This document shows positions 34,383 through 43,019 of a DNA stretch of 64,000 nt, in pieces (the first letter of the stretch is position 1; each line of letters begins with the position of its first letter). Source of the stretch: Paenibacillus glucanolyticus NBRC 15330 (GTDB lineage Bacteria > Bacillota > Bacilli > Paenibacillales > Paenibacillaceae). The translations under genes and the position numbers were made by a program. The stretch covers positions 142,026 through 206,025 of the forward strand of contig NZ_BIMC01000010.1 of NCBI RefSeq assembly GCF_004000885.1, written 5' to 3'. The notes under the pieces were generated by a model, which saw nothing but the letters and a program-made list of their open reading frames with translations, ran no database searches and was not told the origin of the DNA.

Positions 34383-34501
34383 GCGTGTCAAACACCTCTA
34401 CTCTACTATTGTTTTGTATTCATATAATGTAACAGCTTTGTCCCAAATAGAATAGTGCCATTGCAAGGCAGCATGATAACATATTTGCATTTGCACAAGC
34501 C

Positions 34502-34535
34502 AAAGAGCCCGGTTCTGATCAAACCGAGCTCTTCG
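34502..34535 (-). terminator. Hairpin downstream of the WG-repeat gene
   Basis: AGAGC..GGTT pairs with AACC..GCTCT across a short loop about 45 bases past the stop at 34579. Its T-run is poor, so termination here is uncertain. Confidence 0.5.
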
Positions 34536-34578
34536 ACGCTTTTATACAAGATCCGGTTCACCTTCTCCGTGCTCAGCA

Positions 34579-37089
34579 TCAGGAATGAAACGCCTTCCAG
34601 AACTCGCCTTCCGTATTGAGGATGTCTTTAATCTGAACAAAAGGAATCGTGAAAGTGGGAAAACCTACGGCATAGGGGCCGATCTCATACGGTGCAAACA
34701 CCAGATGAAGGGCATTCTCTGTCACATAGAAGGGCTGGTCTGCGGCGATTCCCGTATAACTGCCGGGGAATACATACGAATATTGGGGATCTTCCTTAAT
34801 CTGCTTGCCAACGATCCGGCTGAGCTCTGCAACATAATCACTGCCCGGTTTAAACAAATCCTTCAAGCTGTACATGCTGCCATTCTCCATGTTGATCACG
34901 GCATACACTTTGGTTGGCATGCCATGGGCGGCTCCAAAAGGATAATGATATCCGTTCAGCTCCATTTCAAGCAGCTTCTGCTTAAAGAAAATTACATCGA
35001 AATCACCGGAATAGGAATAATCCAGCTTCTTATCGGCAGGAATCGGCTTCACCCCAGACATATCCTTCAGCTTGGTATTCACGGTTTGCTGAGTCCCCTG
35101 GTCTCTCATTCCTGTGACCTGCGGATAATAGACCAGATAATCCGGATTCGGCTTATACTTCTCTTCTGTTACCTGATAAGGCCGCTGCAGCGGAATAACG
35201 GTATTCTGCGCCCAGACGATACGTCCCGAACGGTCCAGATAGGATAGACGCAGATCGACCGATGCCTTAATCAACCCTCCGGGTTCCAGCGTAAGCGTAC
35301 CGCTGCCGTTCACTCGGGGAAAACCTGGCGCAGGTTTGCCGGTACGGTCAATCAAATACGTTTGCTTCGCATCATACACGGAGGCCAAACCGTGCTTGTA
35401 GTCGGAGATATCGCGATACGTAAAGTCAGATAGCTGCTTCCCGTCCAAATCTGCAATCGCATATATCGAGCCGATGAAAGGCTGTTCAGGATCAATCGCG
35501 CGCCCAAGCGCAAACCGTTCTTCCGTTAAATCTCGAATATCGTTGTATTCCGGATGGATCACCCAGGTCCCCTGTCTATTGATGACGCCATACTTCGACT
35601 TGTAATCTTCAGCTGTATTTACAATAGCTCTGCCATCGTGAAACGGAAATGCCGATGTATAGGTCGGCGGAATGACGATTTCCCCCTGCTCATCGATGTA
35701 GCCATATTTGCCCGTGCTCTCCTTCTGAAAGGCAAGCAAGCCCTCGCCAAGCGGTCCGAAATAGGCAAAGTGATACGTGGCCAGTTTCCGTCCATGAAGA
35801 TCAATGAGCGCATAATCATCATCTTTTAACTTCACAACAGCTTTACCATCAACAAAATCATTCGCGTCCGCGTACCGAGCAGGAATCACTTCATGACCAT
35901 CGGCATCAAGGTAGCCGTAACGGCTGTTTGCCCCATCACCGCTGCTATGATCGGTAACATAGAACACGGCCCTTCCTTCACGCAGTTCTGCAATGTATGG
36001 ATACGCCCGACTTGTCAGAATTACCCCTTGTTCGTTAATCATCTTAAAGCCTTGACCATCCATGACCGTCGCGCGATGCTCCGAGAAAGGACTGATGGAC
36101 TGATATTGGGGCTGCACAACATAATGGGCGCTTCTATCAATGACACCATAGCTGCCGTGTGCACTTACGATTGCAAGACCGTTATCCTGAAAATCCTGTG
36201 CATCATCATATACCGGATGAATCACCATCTCGCCGCTATGGTTAATGTATCCCCATCGGGTTCCACTCGTTGTCTTCACAGATGCCGGGTATAACCGGGA
36301 ACCCAGCTGTGCCTCTCCTCTTCCAGCCAGCATCTCCTGAATCCGGCGCTCAAGCTCAAGCAGCGTATGGCGCTCAGGGTATGGCTCTGCAAAAGAGAGT
36401 GCCTTACGGACGGACTTCAGCGCAGCTTCCGGCATTCCCGCACGATACTGCGCATCCGCCAGATAATACCAATAGAATGAATAACCCGGGTGTTCCTGGG
36501 TCAGCCTCTCGTAGTAACCCACTACGGCGGGAAAATAATACGGATAAACGTCCGGCGCAGCTTCAAACGCCCCATGATTCCATCTAACGATCTCAACCCG
36601 GTAAGCTTCGCCTGTATCATGAATCCACAGCGCGATTTCAGCCTGACCATCCGTCCCGATCGAACTTGGCAAATCAACGATATCGATATGGCTGTAGGTC
36701 ATATCCGCGGGTGCTGCATCCTTCAGCCCCTCCGGTGTCCAGGCATATATCGACAGCTTAGACCAGATGGCGCCGATCTGCCAGCCTATGATCAACTGGT
36801 TTACGTTATGACCCAGCACCGGTGCGGCCGTCATTAAAGTGACGCCATATCCCTGTCCCTTCACGTTGGCAACGACTTCCCAGCCTCCCTGACGGTGCAT
36901 GAGGACCATTACATAAAGTTCACCGTTTAATCGATATACTCCCGCAATTTCAGGCACCCGATCTCCCGTAATGTCAGCTGCATAAACGGCTTCATGCGCA
37001 CCCGACGCATCCTTCCCTACCAGTTCTGCGCCGTTAGGCAATTTGGCCTTAACCGCCTGCACCAACTGCTGCTCATTGTAAGCGGACAT
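34579..37089 (-). CDS. WG-repeat protein with C-terminal DUF3298-like domain
   Basis: An 836-residue protein with no signal peptide. Residues 1-180 resemble an integrin-like/VCBS-type region (YAADITGDRVPEIAGVYRLNGELYV), 200-260 a TPR-like helical stretch, and ~279-610 at least eight WG repeats of the form WGYIN..GE.VI.P.Y...DF. Residues ~660-830 contain a DUF3298-like domain (NMENGSMYSLKDLFKPG, then FAPYEIGPYAVG). GGGAGG lies upstream of the ATG. WG repeats form beta-propeller-like binding surfaces; no specific function can be assigned. Confidence 0.85.
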   Translation of the reverse strand: MSAYNEQQLVQAVKAKLPNGAELVGKDASGAHEAVYAADITGDRVPEIAGVYRLNGELYVMVLMHRQGGWEVVANVKGQGYGVTLMTAAPVLGHNVNQLIIGWQIGAIWSKLSIYAWTPEGLKDAAPADMTYSHIDIVDLPSSIGTDGQAEIALWIHDTGEAYRVEIVRWNHGAFEAAPDVYPYYFPAVVGYYERLTQEHPGYSFYWYYLADAQYRAGMPEAALKSVRKALSFAEPYPERHTLLELERRIQEMLAGRGEAQLGSRLYPASVKTTSGTRWGYINHSGEMVIHPVYDDAQDFQDNGLAIVSAHGSYGVIDRSAHYVVQPQYQSISPFSEHRATVMDGQGFKMINEQGVILTSRAYPYIAELREGRAVFYVTDHSSGDGANSRYGYLDADGHEVIPARYADANDFVDGKAVVKLKDDDYALIDLHGRKLATYHFAYFGPLGEGLLAFQKESTGKYGYIDEQGEIVIPPTYTSAFPFHDGRAIVNTAEDYKSKYGVINRQGTWVIHPEYNDIRDLTEERFALGRAIDPEQPFIGSIYAIADLDGKQLSDFTYRDISDYKHGLASVYDAKQTYLIDRTGKPAPGFPRVNGSGTLTLEPGGLIKASVDLRLSYLDRSGRIVWAQNTVIPLQRPYQVTEEKYKPNPDYLVYYPQVTGMRDQGTQQTVNTKLKDMSGVKPIPADKKLDYSYSGDFDVIFFKQKLLEMELNGYHYPFGAAHGMPTKVYAVINMENGSMYSLKDLFKPGSDYVAELSRIVGKQIKEDPQYSYVFPGSYTGIAADQPFYVTENALHLVFAPYEIGPYAVGFPTFTIPFVQIKDILNTEGEFWKAFHS

Positions 37090-37265
37090 ATCAGCATCCT
37101 CCCTCTTCGCAAGCTTTCTCGCCTAATCGTATGCCGTCTATTACCAAATATTCGCTGGCTTGAGAAGCTGCAAGAGGAACTGACGCCACTACGTGATGCG
37201 GTCCGGAACATCTGTCGGCGCTCGGTCAATCAAGTGCAGCTGATTGCCATTTAATCCTCAACTAA

Positions 37266-37300
37266 AAAGAAGGACCGTCACCAAGGCGACCGTCCTTCTT
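37266..37300 (-). terminator. Terminator of the DoxX-TetR-DUF2269 operon
   Basis: AAGAAGGACCGTC pairs with GACGGTCCTTCTT and has T residues on the minus strand, four bases past the stop at 37304. Confidence 0.9.
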
Positions 37301-37303
37301 GAT

Positions 37304-37765
37304 TCAAAAAGGCTTGCTGATCATCAAGTACAAGATGACTACCGGCAGTAGTGTTGCTGCCGTCCCGCCTACCGCCCAATACATCGACACTCTCTTGTAT
37401 CTATCGGAAATAACTCCGCCGCCTATCGATTCCAGACTGAGGCGAATCATTCCTTTTTGCAGAGGTATCAAAATCCCTGCCCACAATATGCCTGTGATGC
37501 CGAACAGGATCAAAGAGACCGCCAGCCAGCTCATTCCACCCATTCCATATCCCGCCTGTACAGACATGACGACTCCAGAAATAATCAGCAGCAGCAAGCC
37601 TGGCAAGGTAAACACATAATCGGCTAGCATAACATTTTTGACCGTATGATGGATTTCCGTCGGATCCCCCTTCAGGTCTGCCCTCACTTTCCAAAAAGCC
37701 GCCGTGATGATATTGCCCAGGAACAGCACGCATCCGGCGATGTGAAGAAATAACCACAATGTCAT
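37304..37765 (-). CDS. DUF2269-family membrane protein
   Basis: A 153-residue protein with four membrane segments. It opens MTLWLFLHIAGCVLFLGNIITAAFWKVRAD, the conserved DUF2269 pattern with a histidine in segment 1, and contains FTLPGLLLLIISGVVMS. Its start overlaps the TetR stop by four bases. It is last in a three-gene operon. Function unknown. Confidence 0.87.
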   Translation of the reverse strand: MTLWLFLHIAGCVLFLGNIITAAFWKVRADLKGDPTEIHHTVKNVMLADYVFTLPGLLLLIISGVVMSVQAGYGMGGMSWLAVSLILFGITGILWAGILIPLQKGMIRLSLESIGGGVISDRYKRVSMYWAVGGTAATLLPVVILYLMISKPF

Positions 37766-38388
37766 AGGCCTTCCCTGCCTCCCTCTTTGCTCCCGGGCCG
37801 CAGAATGTCGGTTATAAAATCCGAATATTCCTTGGTACTGAATACATTTCCCTTCACTCCGATCAGTCCCCGCATCCGCAGCCCGAAGGATAACAGCTCG
37901 AACAGCTCGGCTGTCCGTTCAGCATCAATTGTATCGTTGATAACACCTGCCTCCTGGCCTGTTACAATCCACTGCTTGGAGGTGGCCGTGGCTTCCTTAT
38001 AGAAGCCCGCAACGATGTCAGCAATCTCGGGCTGATCGCTTTTGCCGATAAGGTACATCAAGATGAGGTTGCTCACGTCATCCCGGCTTTCCAGGCTCGA
38101 CATGCTGTTTATGATGGTATTCATCGGACCATCAAATTCCTTGATGTCCCCTTGCTTGTTCACTTCACTCATGAAATGCTCGTTCTGTTCCGCAAGCCTG
38201 GCTTTCAATACATGGACAAACAGTTCGTCTTTACTGGATACATAATGAAAAATAGCTCCTTTGGACATGCCGGACCGTTTCATTATGTCATTAAGCGTCG
38301 TTTGGCTGCAGCCTTTCTCCCTTATCAGTTCTTCCGTGGATTCAAGCAATATCCGCTTGGTCTGCTCGCGCCGTTCTTCCTGCTTCAT
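37762..38388 (-). CDS. TetR-family transcriptional regulator
   Basis: A 208-residue regulator with the TetR helix-turn-helix GCSQTTLNDIMKRSGMSKGAIFHYVSSKDELF. ATG 38388 has GGAGG seven bases upstream; the open frame reaches 38436 but overlaps the DoxX gene. It lies between DoxX and DUF2269 genes in one operon. The operon promoter contains a perfect ACCGA-CCA-TCGGT palindrome in its spacer, so this protein probably represses its own operon. Confidence 0.92.
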   Translation of the reverse strand: MKQEERREQTKRILLESTEELIREKGCSQTTLNDIMKRSGMSKGAIFHYVSSKDELFVHVLKARLAEQNEHFMSEVNKQGDIKEFDGPMNTIINSMSSLESRDDVSNLILMYLIGKSDQPEIADIVAGFYKEATATSKQWIVTGQEAGVINDTIDAERTAELFELLSFGLRMRGLIGVKGNVFSTKEYSDFITDILRPGSKEGGREGL

Positions 38389-38414
38389 CTGGAATCCTCC
38401 TTCTTCTCGGTTGG

Positions 38415-38867
38415 TTACCCCTGGGGCGGAAGCCATCCTGCTGCAAGAACCGCAGCAAGGAACAGCATTTGCATAATCACTCTTGCCCCGATCGGGGTGA
38501 CCGGTTTGCCCCCAAGTGTCAGCTTCTTATGGGCCGCATATATGTTGGCGGGAAACATAGCCAGGAGCATCAGTGCCAGCCCTGTAGAGGCAGCCATCGC
38601 AGTTGCTGGGATGAGGAGCAAAATCGCACCCGCAATCTCAAGAATACCTGTAAGACTGATCAGGATCTGGGCATTCGGTATTCTTGGCGGCATCATGGCA
38701 ATCAGATCACCTCGAAGTCTGCACCAATGCGCGGATGCAGCTACCAAAAACATAATGGCAACCGCAAACCGCAGGGAAATAACCCAATCATTCATGTAAT
38801 CCCACCCTGCCCAGCCCAGCGTCCGAAACAATATAAGCGAAACCAGCATGGCTGCTAATGGTGCCAT
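38415..38867 (-). CDS. DoxX-family membrane protein
   Basis: A 150-residue protein with four membrane segments, including the DoxX-like LRFAVAIMFLVAASAHWCRLRGDLIAMMPP and ILISLTGILEIAGAILLLIP. Members are linked to redox or quinone metabolism, but the role here is unknown. ATG 38867 is within eight bases of GGAGGTGA. It is first in the operon with TetR and DUF2269 genes. Confidence 0.82.
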   Translation of the reverse strand: MAPLAAMLVSLILFRTLGWAGWDYMNDWVISLRFAVAIMFLVAASAHWCRLRGDLIAMMPPRIPNAQILISLTGILEIAGAILLLIPATAMAASTGLALMLLAMFPANIYAAHKKLTLGGKPVTPIGARVIMQMLFLAAVLAAGWLPPQG

Positions 38868-38902
38868 CTCCTTCACCTCCAATTTGAATATTCTGTATTT
38901 TT

Positions 38903-38931
38903 ATTATATATACCGACCATCGGTTTGTAAA
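38903..38931 (-). promoter_or_regulatory. Promoter with TetR-type operator in the spacer
   Basis: Minus strand TTTACA (38931-38926), 17 bases, TATAAT (38908-38903). The spacer holds the 13-bp palindrome ACCGA-CCA-TCGGT (38912-38924), placed to block RNA polymerase. Confidence 0.8.
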
Positions 38932-38948
38932 TATAATTATTGTATGTT

Positions 38949-38997
38949 TAAGGGAGCAGGCTCACGGCTGTGATACAACCGGGCTTGCTCCCTTTTG
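38949..38997. terminator. Hairpin downstream of the MFS gene
   Basis: AAGGGAGCAGGC and GCTTGCTCCCTTTT form a long stem between the MFS stop at 39015 and the DoxX promoter. Confidence 0.75.
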
Positions 38998-39014
38998 CAA
39001 ACACTATTCTCTTC

Positions 39015-40256
39015 CTACGCCCTGCCCTCTTCATAAATTCTGAACAGCAGGGTATACAGCACCGCACTGATCAGTGCTGCTGCCAGAATGATGGTGAAGA
39101 TTCCCATAGGCGGCAGCCAAGCGGACAGGAATACCGTCACCGGTGCAAAAAACCTGCCGATCGTATACTGCAAACTGTCCGCCCCCATATACTGACCTCT
39201 TGCATGCTCGGGAGCATAACGGCTGATAAAGCTCTGTGTCACCGGAGAACGAACCATTTCGCCAAACGTGAACACCGTCGTTACAAAGAACAGGAACCAA
39301 ATATTCGTGTGTAAACCAAGGGCAAACGTACCGATTCCGGACAACAGTGAAGACAGGACAAATACGTTGCGCTCCTTCCAATGGTGGAACCATTTTGTGA
39401 TCGGGATCAGAAACAGGACAAACAATAGTCCGCTATACCCCAGCAGCCAGCCTAATATTTCTGTGCTCGACAGCATAAGCGAATTTCCGTTCCAATGGAT
39501 CAGTGCTTGGGAAGGTACATAATGGATGACATACACCGCTAAATACATATCCAATTGCATGATCGTCACAAGCGCAAAGATCCCCGCCAAAATATACAGC
39601 AGAAACACCTTATCCCTGAATATGATGCCATAGCCTCTCCATTGTTCCTTGAATGCATGTTTAATCGAGGCTGAACGTTCCGTGATTCTCGCTGACGCTG
39701 GCAATGTTTCATGAACAATGAAGTATATGGAGATGAAGTATGCCAGCAAAACGATGGAACAGGACCACAAGAGCTCTTGCCGATATTGGAAGAAAAAAAC
39801 AGCCCCGAGTGCCGGACCCAGTACAGCGCCCACATTGTTGGCTGTCGTAAACATGGCGAATACTTGTCGCCGTTCTTGTGCCGGAACCAGATCCGCCACC
39901 ATCGCCGTGCTGGCCGGTCTATAGATAGCTCCGCCGAATCCAATCGCTATAAAAGCCGCATAATCCATCCAATGTGAAGGCGATAGCGCAAACAGCGCAA
40001 ACATGAGCGTTTGTAACGAAGCACCGAGCAGCATGATGGGCCGTCGGCCTAACCGATCCGCCAAGGCACCCCCAAGCAGGTTGCCGATAATGCTGAATAT
40101 CGGGGGGACCGTCATTAGAACACCCGCGATATGATTGCCCAGAGACTGACCAAAATAAACCGTTATGAAGGGAAAGTACATCCAATACAACATATTGAAC
40201 AGCCCTTCGCCCAACAACCGGACCTTTAAATTGTTATCCCATAATCGTATGTGCAC
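39015..40256 (-). CDS. MFS transporter
   Basis: A 413-residue 12-segment MFS protein. Motif A is GNLLGGALADRLGRRPIMLLG; the central loop lies between ERSASIKHAFKEQWRGYGIIF and the second half; motif A' is FLIPITKWFHHWKERNVFV. It resembles the MDR-type permeases of Bacilli. It starts at GTG 40256 (AGGGAG four bases upstream). No local regulator is adjacent. Substrate unknown. Confidence 0.9.
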   Translation of the reverse strand: MHIRLWDNNLKVRLLGEGLFNMLYWMYFPFITVYFGQSLGNHIAGVLMTVPPIFSIIGNLLGGALADRLGRRPIMLLGASLQTLMFALFALSPSHWMDYAAFIAIGFGGAIYRPASTAMVADLVPAQERRQVFAMFTTANNVGAVLGPALGAVFFFQYRQELLWSCSIVLLAYFISIYFIVHETLPASARITERSASIKHAFKEQWRGYGIIFRDKVFLLYILAGIFALVTIMQLDMYLAVYVIHYVPSQALIHWNGNSLMLSSTEILGWLLGYSGLLFVLFLIPITKWFHHWKERNVFVLSSLLSGIGTFALGLHTNIWFLFFVTTVFTFGEMVRSPVTQSFISRYAPEHARGQYMGADSLQYTIGRFFAPVTVFLSAWLPPMGIFTIILAAALISAVLYTLLFRIYEEGRA

Positions 40257-40463
40257 AAGACTCCCTCTTTCTATCCAAACAGCGCATGGTAAAAAGCTTC
40301 CGCGCTAACACGTCTCCCGGCCGGGTATTACAAACTATAGAGCATTTCCCTGCCAAAATATAGACTTATAATGAGGGCTGAGTTATACTAATAATATCAA
40401 AGCCGAATATACAAGTATTTAATTTCGATGCCCCATAAAACGAACATTTGTTCCACATATAAT

Positions 40464-40492
40464 AAGACGCTCCGGTCGGAGCGTCTTTTTTA
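40464..40492. terminator. Terminator-like hairpin after the Nudix gene
   Basis: AAGACGCTCC and GGAGCGTCTT around a four-base loop. The T-run is on the plus strand (TTTTTT), while the minus strand has TCTTATTATAT. It probably serves the Nudix operon, although its polarity favours an unseen plus-strand transcript. Confidence 0.7.
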
Positions 40493-40540
40493 GTGCATTC
40501 ATATATGCCATTATCATGCTGTTCCAGCTTGCCTGAAGGC

Positions 40541-40945
40541 TCAATCAGCCAGCATCTTCTCGTTATGCAAATAATCAAAAATCATCTGACAAACGGCGGA
40601 TACACGTTCCCTGTCCTTATAAGTGAACCAAGCTAATGCTTCAATCTCCGAAGCTGGGTTCAGCTCTCCTTCATAGTCCGCGGTGTAACAGGTCATCGTT
40701 ACTTGAACGCCCTCTAATTTACCGTGAGCGGCCGCATGAAAGCTGTCGACGCGCGCTGCCGTCTTTCTGTTGATTCGAACAGACAGCTCCTCCTCGATTT
40801 CTCTCACCAGCGTATCGATATCGGATTCTCCCGGTTCGCGTTTCCCTCCAGGCAGATAATAGGTGTCCTTGCCTTTGGAACGAGCAGTTAATATCCTTCC
40901 ATCTACGATATGAAGCCAGGCGATTTTATCAATCTCCGTATTCAT
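40541..40945 (-). CDS. Nudix hydrolase
   Basis: A 134-residue Nudix protein whose box reads GGKREPGESDIDTLVREIEEEL, matching the Gx5Ex7REUxEE core; the final Gly is replaced. It should hydrolyse a nucleoside diphosphate-linked compound in the cytoplasm; substrate unknown. GAGGAGG precedes the ATG. It starts 31 bases after the YdcZ gene upstream, so it is likely the fourth gene of that operon. Confidence 0.9.
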   Translation of the reverse strand: MNTEIDKIAWLHIVDGRILTARSKGKDTYYLPGGKREPGESDIDTLVREIEEELSVRINRKTAARVDSFHAAAHGKLEGVQVTMTCYTADYEGELNPASEIEALAWFTYKDRERVSAVCQMIFDYLHNEKMLAD

Positions 40946-40976
40946 ATGGATTCCTCCTCATCATTTCAACGCGTGT

Positions 40977-41435
40977 TTATGCCGCCTCTTGCTGCTCATG
41001 TTTCCCGCCCAGTTTAAAAACCATGATGCCTCCGACAATAACGACAACACCGATCAGTTGGTTCATCGTAAAGGGAACCTTCTCCAGGCCTAACCAGCCG
41101 AGGGAGTCCCATAACAAAGCAAAGCCGAGCTGTGAGGTCATGACGATCGAAATAGCGAACGTTGCTCCCAGCAGCCTTGTCGCCTGCACGAGACAGATCA
41201 CCACACCGACACCGATCAATCCGCTGATCCAGTACCACGGCTCCATATTTTGAATATTAAACGTACCCTTACCCTCCACGATAAGACTCATGCTTAATGA
41301 AGCCACAAAGCCCATGCCTAACACCAAGGTGGTTGTGGACCATGATCCTGTTTTTTCATTGACTCTATTATTGAAGATATTTTGCAGACTGACCAGTGAA
41401 CCTGCGATAAGTGCTAATATTAATCCTGCTATCAT
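40977..41435 (-). CDS. YdcZ-type (DUF606) small DMT transporter
   Basis: A 152-residue protein with about five membrane segments. It has the DUF606 pattern IAGSLVSLQNIFNNRVNEKTGSW and the closing QLIGVVVIVGGIMVFKLG. These half-size DMT proteins must dimerise, and a second copy is encoded at 42228, so the two may form a heterodimer. It is in an operon with a Crp/Fnr regulator between the two copies. Substrate unknown. Confidence 0.88.
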   Translation of the reverse strand: MIAGLILALIAGSLVSLQNIFNNRVNEKTGSWSTTTLVLGMGFVASLSMSLIVEGKGTFNIQNMEPWYWISGLIGVGVVICLVQATRLLGATFAISIVMTSQLGFALLWDSLGWLGLEKVPFTMNQLIGVVVIVGGIMVFKLGGKHEQQEAA

Positions 41436-41474
41436 GCTCGATCTCCCTTGCTGAATGATTCATATTGTTGCGTG

Positions 41475-42176
41475 TTACTCTTCATAAATATTGCCGCCGG
41501 CTACAATTGTCAAAGCTTCTCGATTCTTAATCAGAATGAATCCCTTGCGGCGTTCAATCAGACCCTCTTGGCTAAATTTCAAAATCACGCGGTTTAAGTG
41601 CCGGTAACTGGTTCCGAGTAAATTCGCGATATCGGTGAGGTTGAATGCGGTTGGATCATCTGTCTTGAGCGTGTCCGAATCCTCTACCGAGACCGACAGC
41701 AAATAACTGGCCAACCGCACCTCTACCGGATGCAGCAAATTAAAGCTTAGGAAATTGGATTTAATATAAAATTTTTGTGTAATGATGCGCAATAAAAATT
41801 GCAGCAGCGGCGAATGCTCCTGTCCGTATTTTCGTAACCAGCGATAATGCACGCCAATCATGTACACGGGCGAGACGGCTTGAACCGTATTAATCATCGG
41901 ATTCCCTTGGATATATTCAATATCTCCAATCACCTCAAGAGGTGTTTTGAAGGAAAGAACGAGGGCTTTGCCTTCCGCAGAGGTTGTGTATATTTTGATT
42001 TTCCCCTGGACAAGGATGTACAGCATTTCGGCAGGTTCTCCTTGCGTGCAGATGATATCCCCCTGATCGAAGCGATACAACACCAAATAAGGCATTAACT
42101 CCTCATGAAACACGGACTCCATCTCATGGTTCAGCAGAAAGTTTCGCAGAAGCTCTGCATTATGAATTTCCTTCAC
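41475..42176 (-). CDS. Crp/Fnr-family regulator (YeiL-like)
   Basis: A 233-residue regulator with an N-terminal cyclic-nucleotide-like beta barrel (LVLYRFDQGDIICTQGEPAEMLYILVQGKIKIY in parts) and a C-terminal winged helix (FNLTDIANLLGTSYRHLNRVILKFSQEGLIERR). No cysteine cluster for an iron-sulfur centre is seen. It starts at GTG 42176 with GGGAG upstream. Sandwiched between two YdcZ genes in one operon, it probably controls them; the palindrome at 42719-42732 is a candidate site. Confidence 0.9.
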   Translation of the reverse strand: MKEIHNAELLRNFLLNHEMESVFHEELMPYLVLYRFDQGDIICTQGEPAEMLYILVQGKIKIYTTSAEGKALVLSFKTPLEVIGDIEYIQGNPMINTVQAVSPVYMIGVHYRWLRKYGQEHSPLLQFLLRIITQKFYIKSNFLSFNLLHPVEVRLASYLLSVSVEDSDTLKTDDPTAFNLTDIANLLGTSYRHLNRVILKFSQEGLIERRKGFILIKNREALTIVAGGNIYEE

Positions 42177-42227
42177 GTTTCTATCTCCCTCTCCAGCCTT
42201 CCAATCTTCGGCACCAGCCGTGCCTCA

Positions 42228-42653
42228 TCATAATTTTATAATGACCACTCCAGCGATCATCATCCCGATGCCAATGAATTGTGGCAAACTCATCCTCTTC
42301 TTCACCACTCCGAACCAGCCGTTGCTATCGATCAGGAAAGTCAAAAATAGCTGCGCTATTAACAATGCAGATATCGTTAACGTAACACCGATATTCTGAA
42401 TGGCCGTAACTTCACTGAATATAATGGGCGCTCCCAAGGCTCCTCCAATCAGATAAAGCGGCTTTACCTGTCCAAATCCTTGCTTGCTTCCGTCCCGGAC
42501 GAACAGTAGAATAACCAAAGCCATCATGAATCCGGTCAACTGCGTTACCGTTGCGGCTTGCCAGGTGCCCATATCCTGACTGATCCGGGCATTCGCTACG
42601 CCTTGCAGTGTAATGCAAGCTCCGCCAATGAATGCAAATATAATTCCCCTCAT
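42228..42653 (-). CDS. YdcZ-type (DUF606) small DMT transporter
   Basis: A 141-residue paralogue of the 40977-41435 product with the same five-segment layout (FAFIGGACITLQGVANARISQDMGTW, then LPQFIGIGMMIAGVVIIKL). GAAGGAG lies upstream of the ATG. First gene of the YdcZ-Crp-YdcZ-Nudix operon. Probably one half of a heterodimeric exporter; substrate unknown. Confidence 0.88.
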   Translation of the reverse strand: MRGIIFAFIGGACITLQGVANARISQDMGTWQAATVTQLTGFMMALVILLFVRDGSKQGFGQVKPLYLIGGALGAPIIFSEVTAIQNIGVTLTISALLIAQLFLTFLIDSNGWFGVVKKRMSLPQFIGIGMMIAGVVIIKL

Positions 42654-42718
42654 GGTTCAAACTCCTTCATATATATAGGTCTGTATACTATTAAAAGTGA
42701 AATGGCTGAACTCAGGAA

Positions 42719-42732
42719 AGGACATATGTCCT
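42719..42732. promoter_or_regulatory. 14-bp palindrome upstream of the YdcZ operon
   Basis: AGGACATATGTCCT is a perfect palindrome 66 bases before the first YdcZ start. It differs from the usual TGTGA-N6-TCACA Crp site but is a candidate operator for the operon's own regulator. The rest of 42654-43019 has no gene. Confidence 0.4.
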
Positions 42733-42975
42733 GAAATGGTTTAAAACCTGCATGCTCTCCTTATAAGAAATCACGAATTCCATTATATACTATCCGTCAA
42801 CTTTGCATTTAACATACAAATAAGCTGCCCGCGTTTCTTGACAACTTAAGTTTTATTCGTATAGCACGCCCCATTTACGCCCCCTCATATTAATCGTCTT
42901 GCATGGTATAAAACAGTTATAACCAAGTTTGCTTATATGGTGCGGCCATCATTATGTTTTACTATAAATATATAA

Positions 42976-42993
42976 ATGTAAACCGCTTTACAT
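42976..42993. promoter_or_regulatory. LacI-like palindrome upstream of the pentapeptide gene
   Basis: ATGTAAA-CCGC-TTTACAT is an interrupted palindrome 26 bases before the start at 43020, in an AT-rich promoter region. It resembles LacI-family (cre-like) operators, but with a four-base centre. Confidence 0.45.
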
Positions 42994-43019
42994 ATTGGAA
43001 CGGGAAGGAGCTCCTGTAA

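Noticed and set aside
36994..37254. 86-residue plus-strand frame whose end (EKLQEELTPLRDAV) looks protein-like
   Set aside because: No start signals and half of it is antisense to the WG-repeat gene; too little evidence for a remnant gene.
40257..40492. A small RNA ending at the plus-strand T-run of the 40464-40492 hairpin
   Set aside because: No convincing promoter on the plus strand; the hairpin is explained well enough as the end of the Nudix operon.
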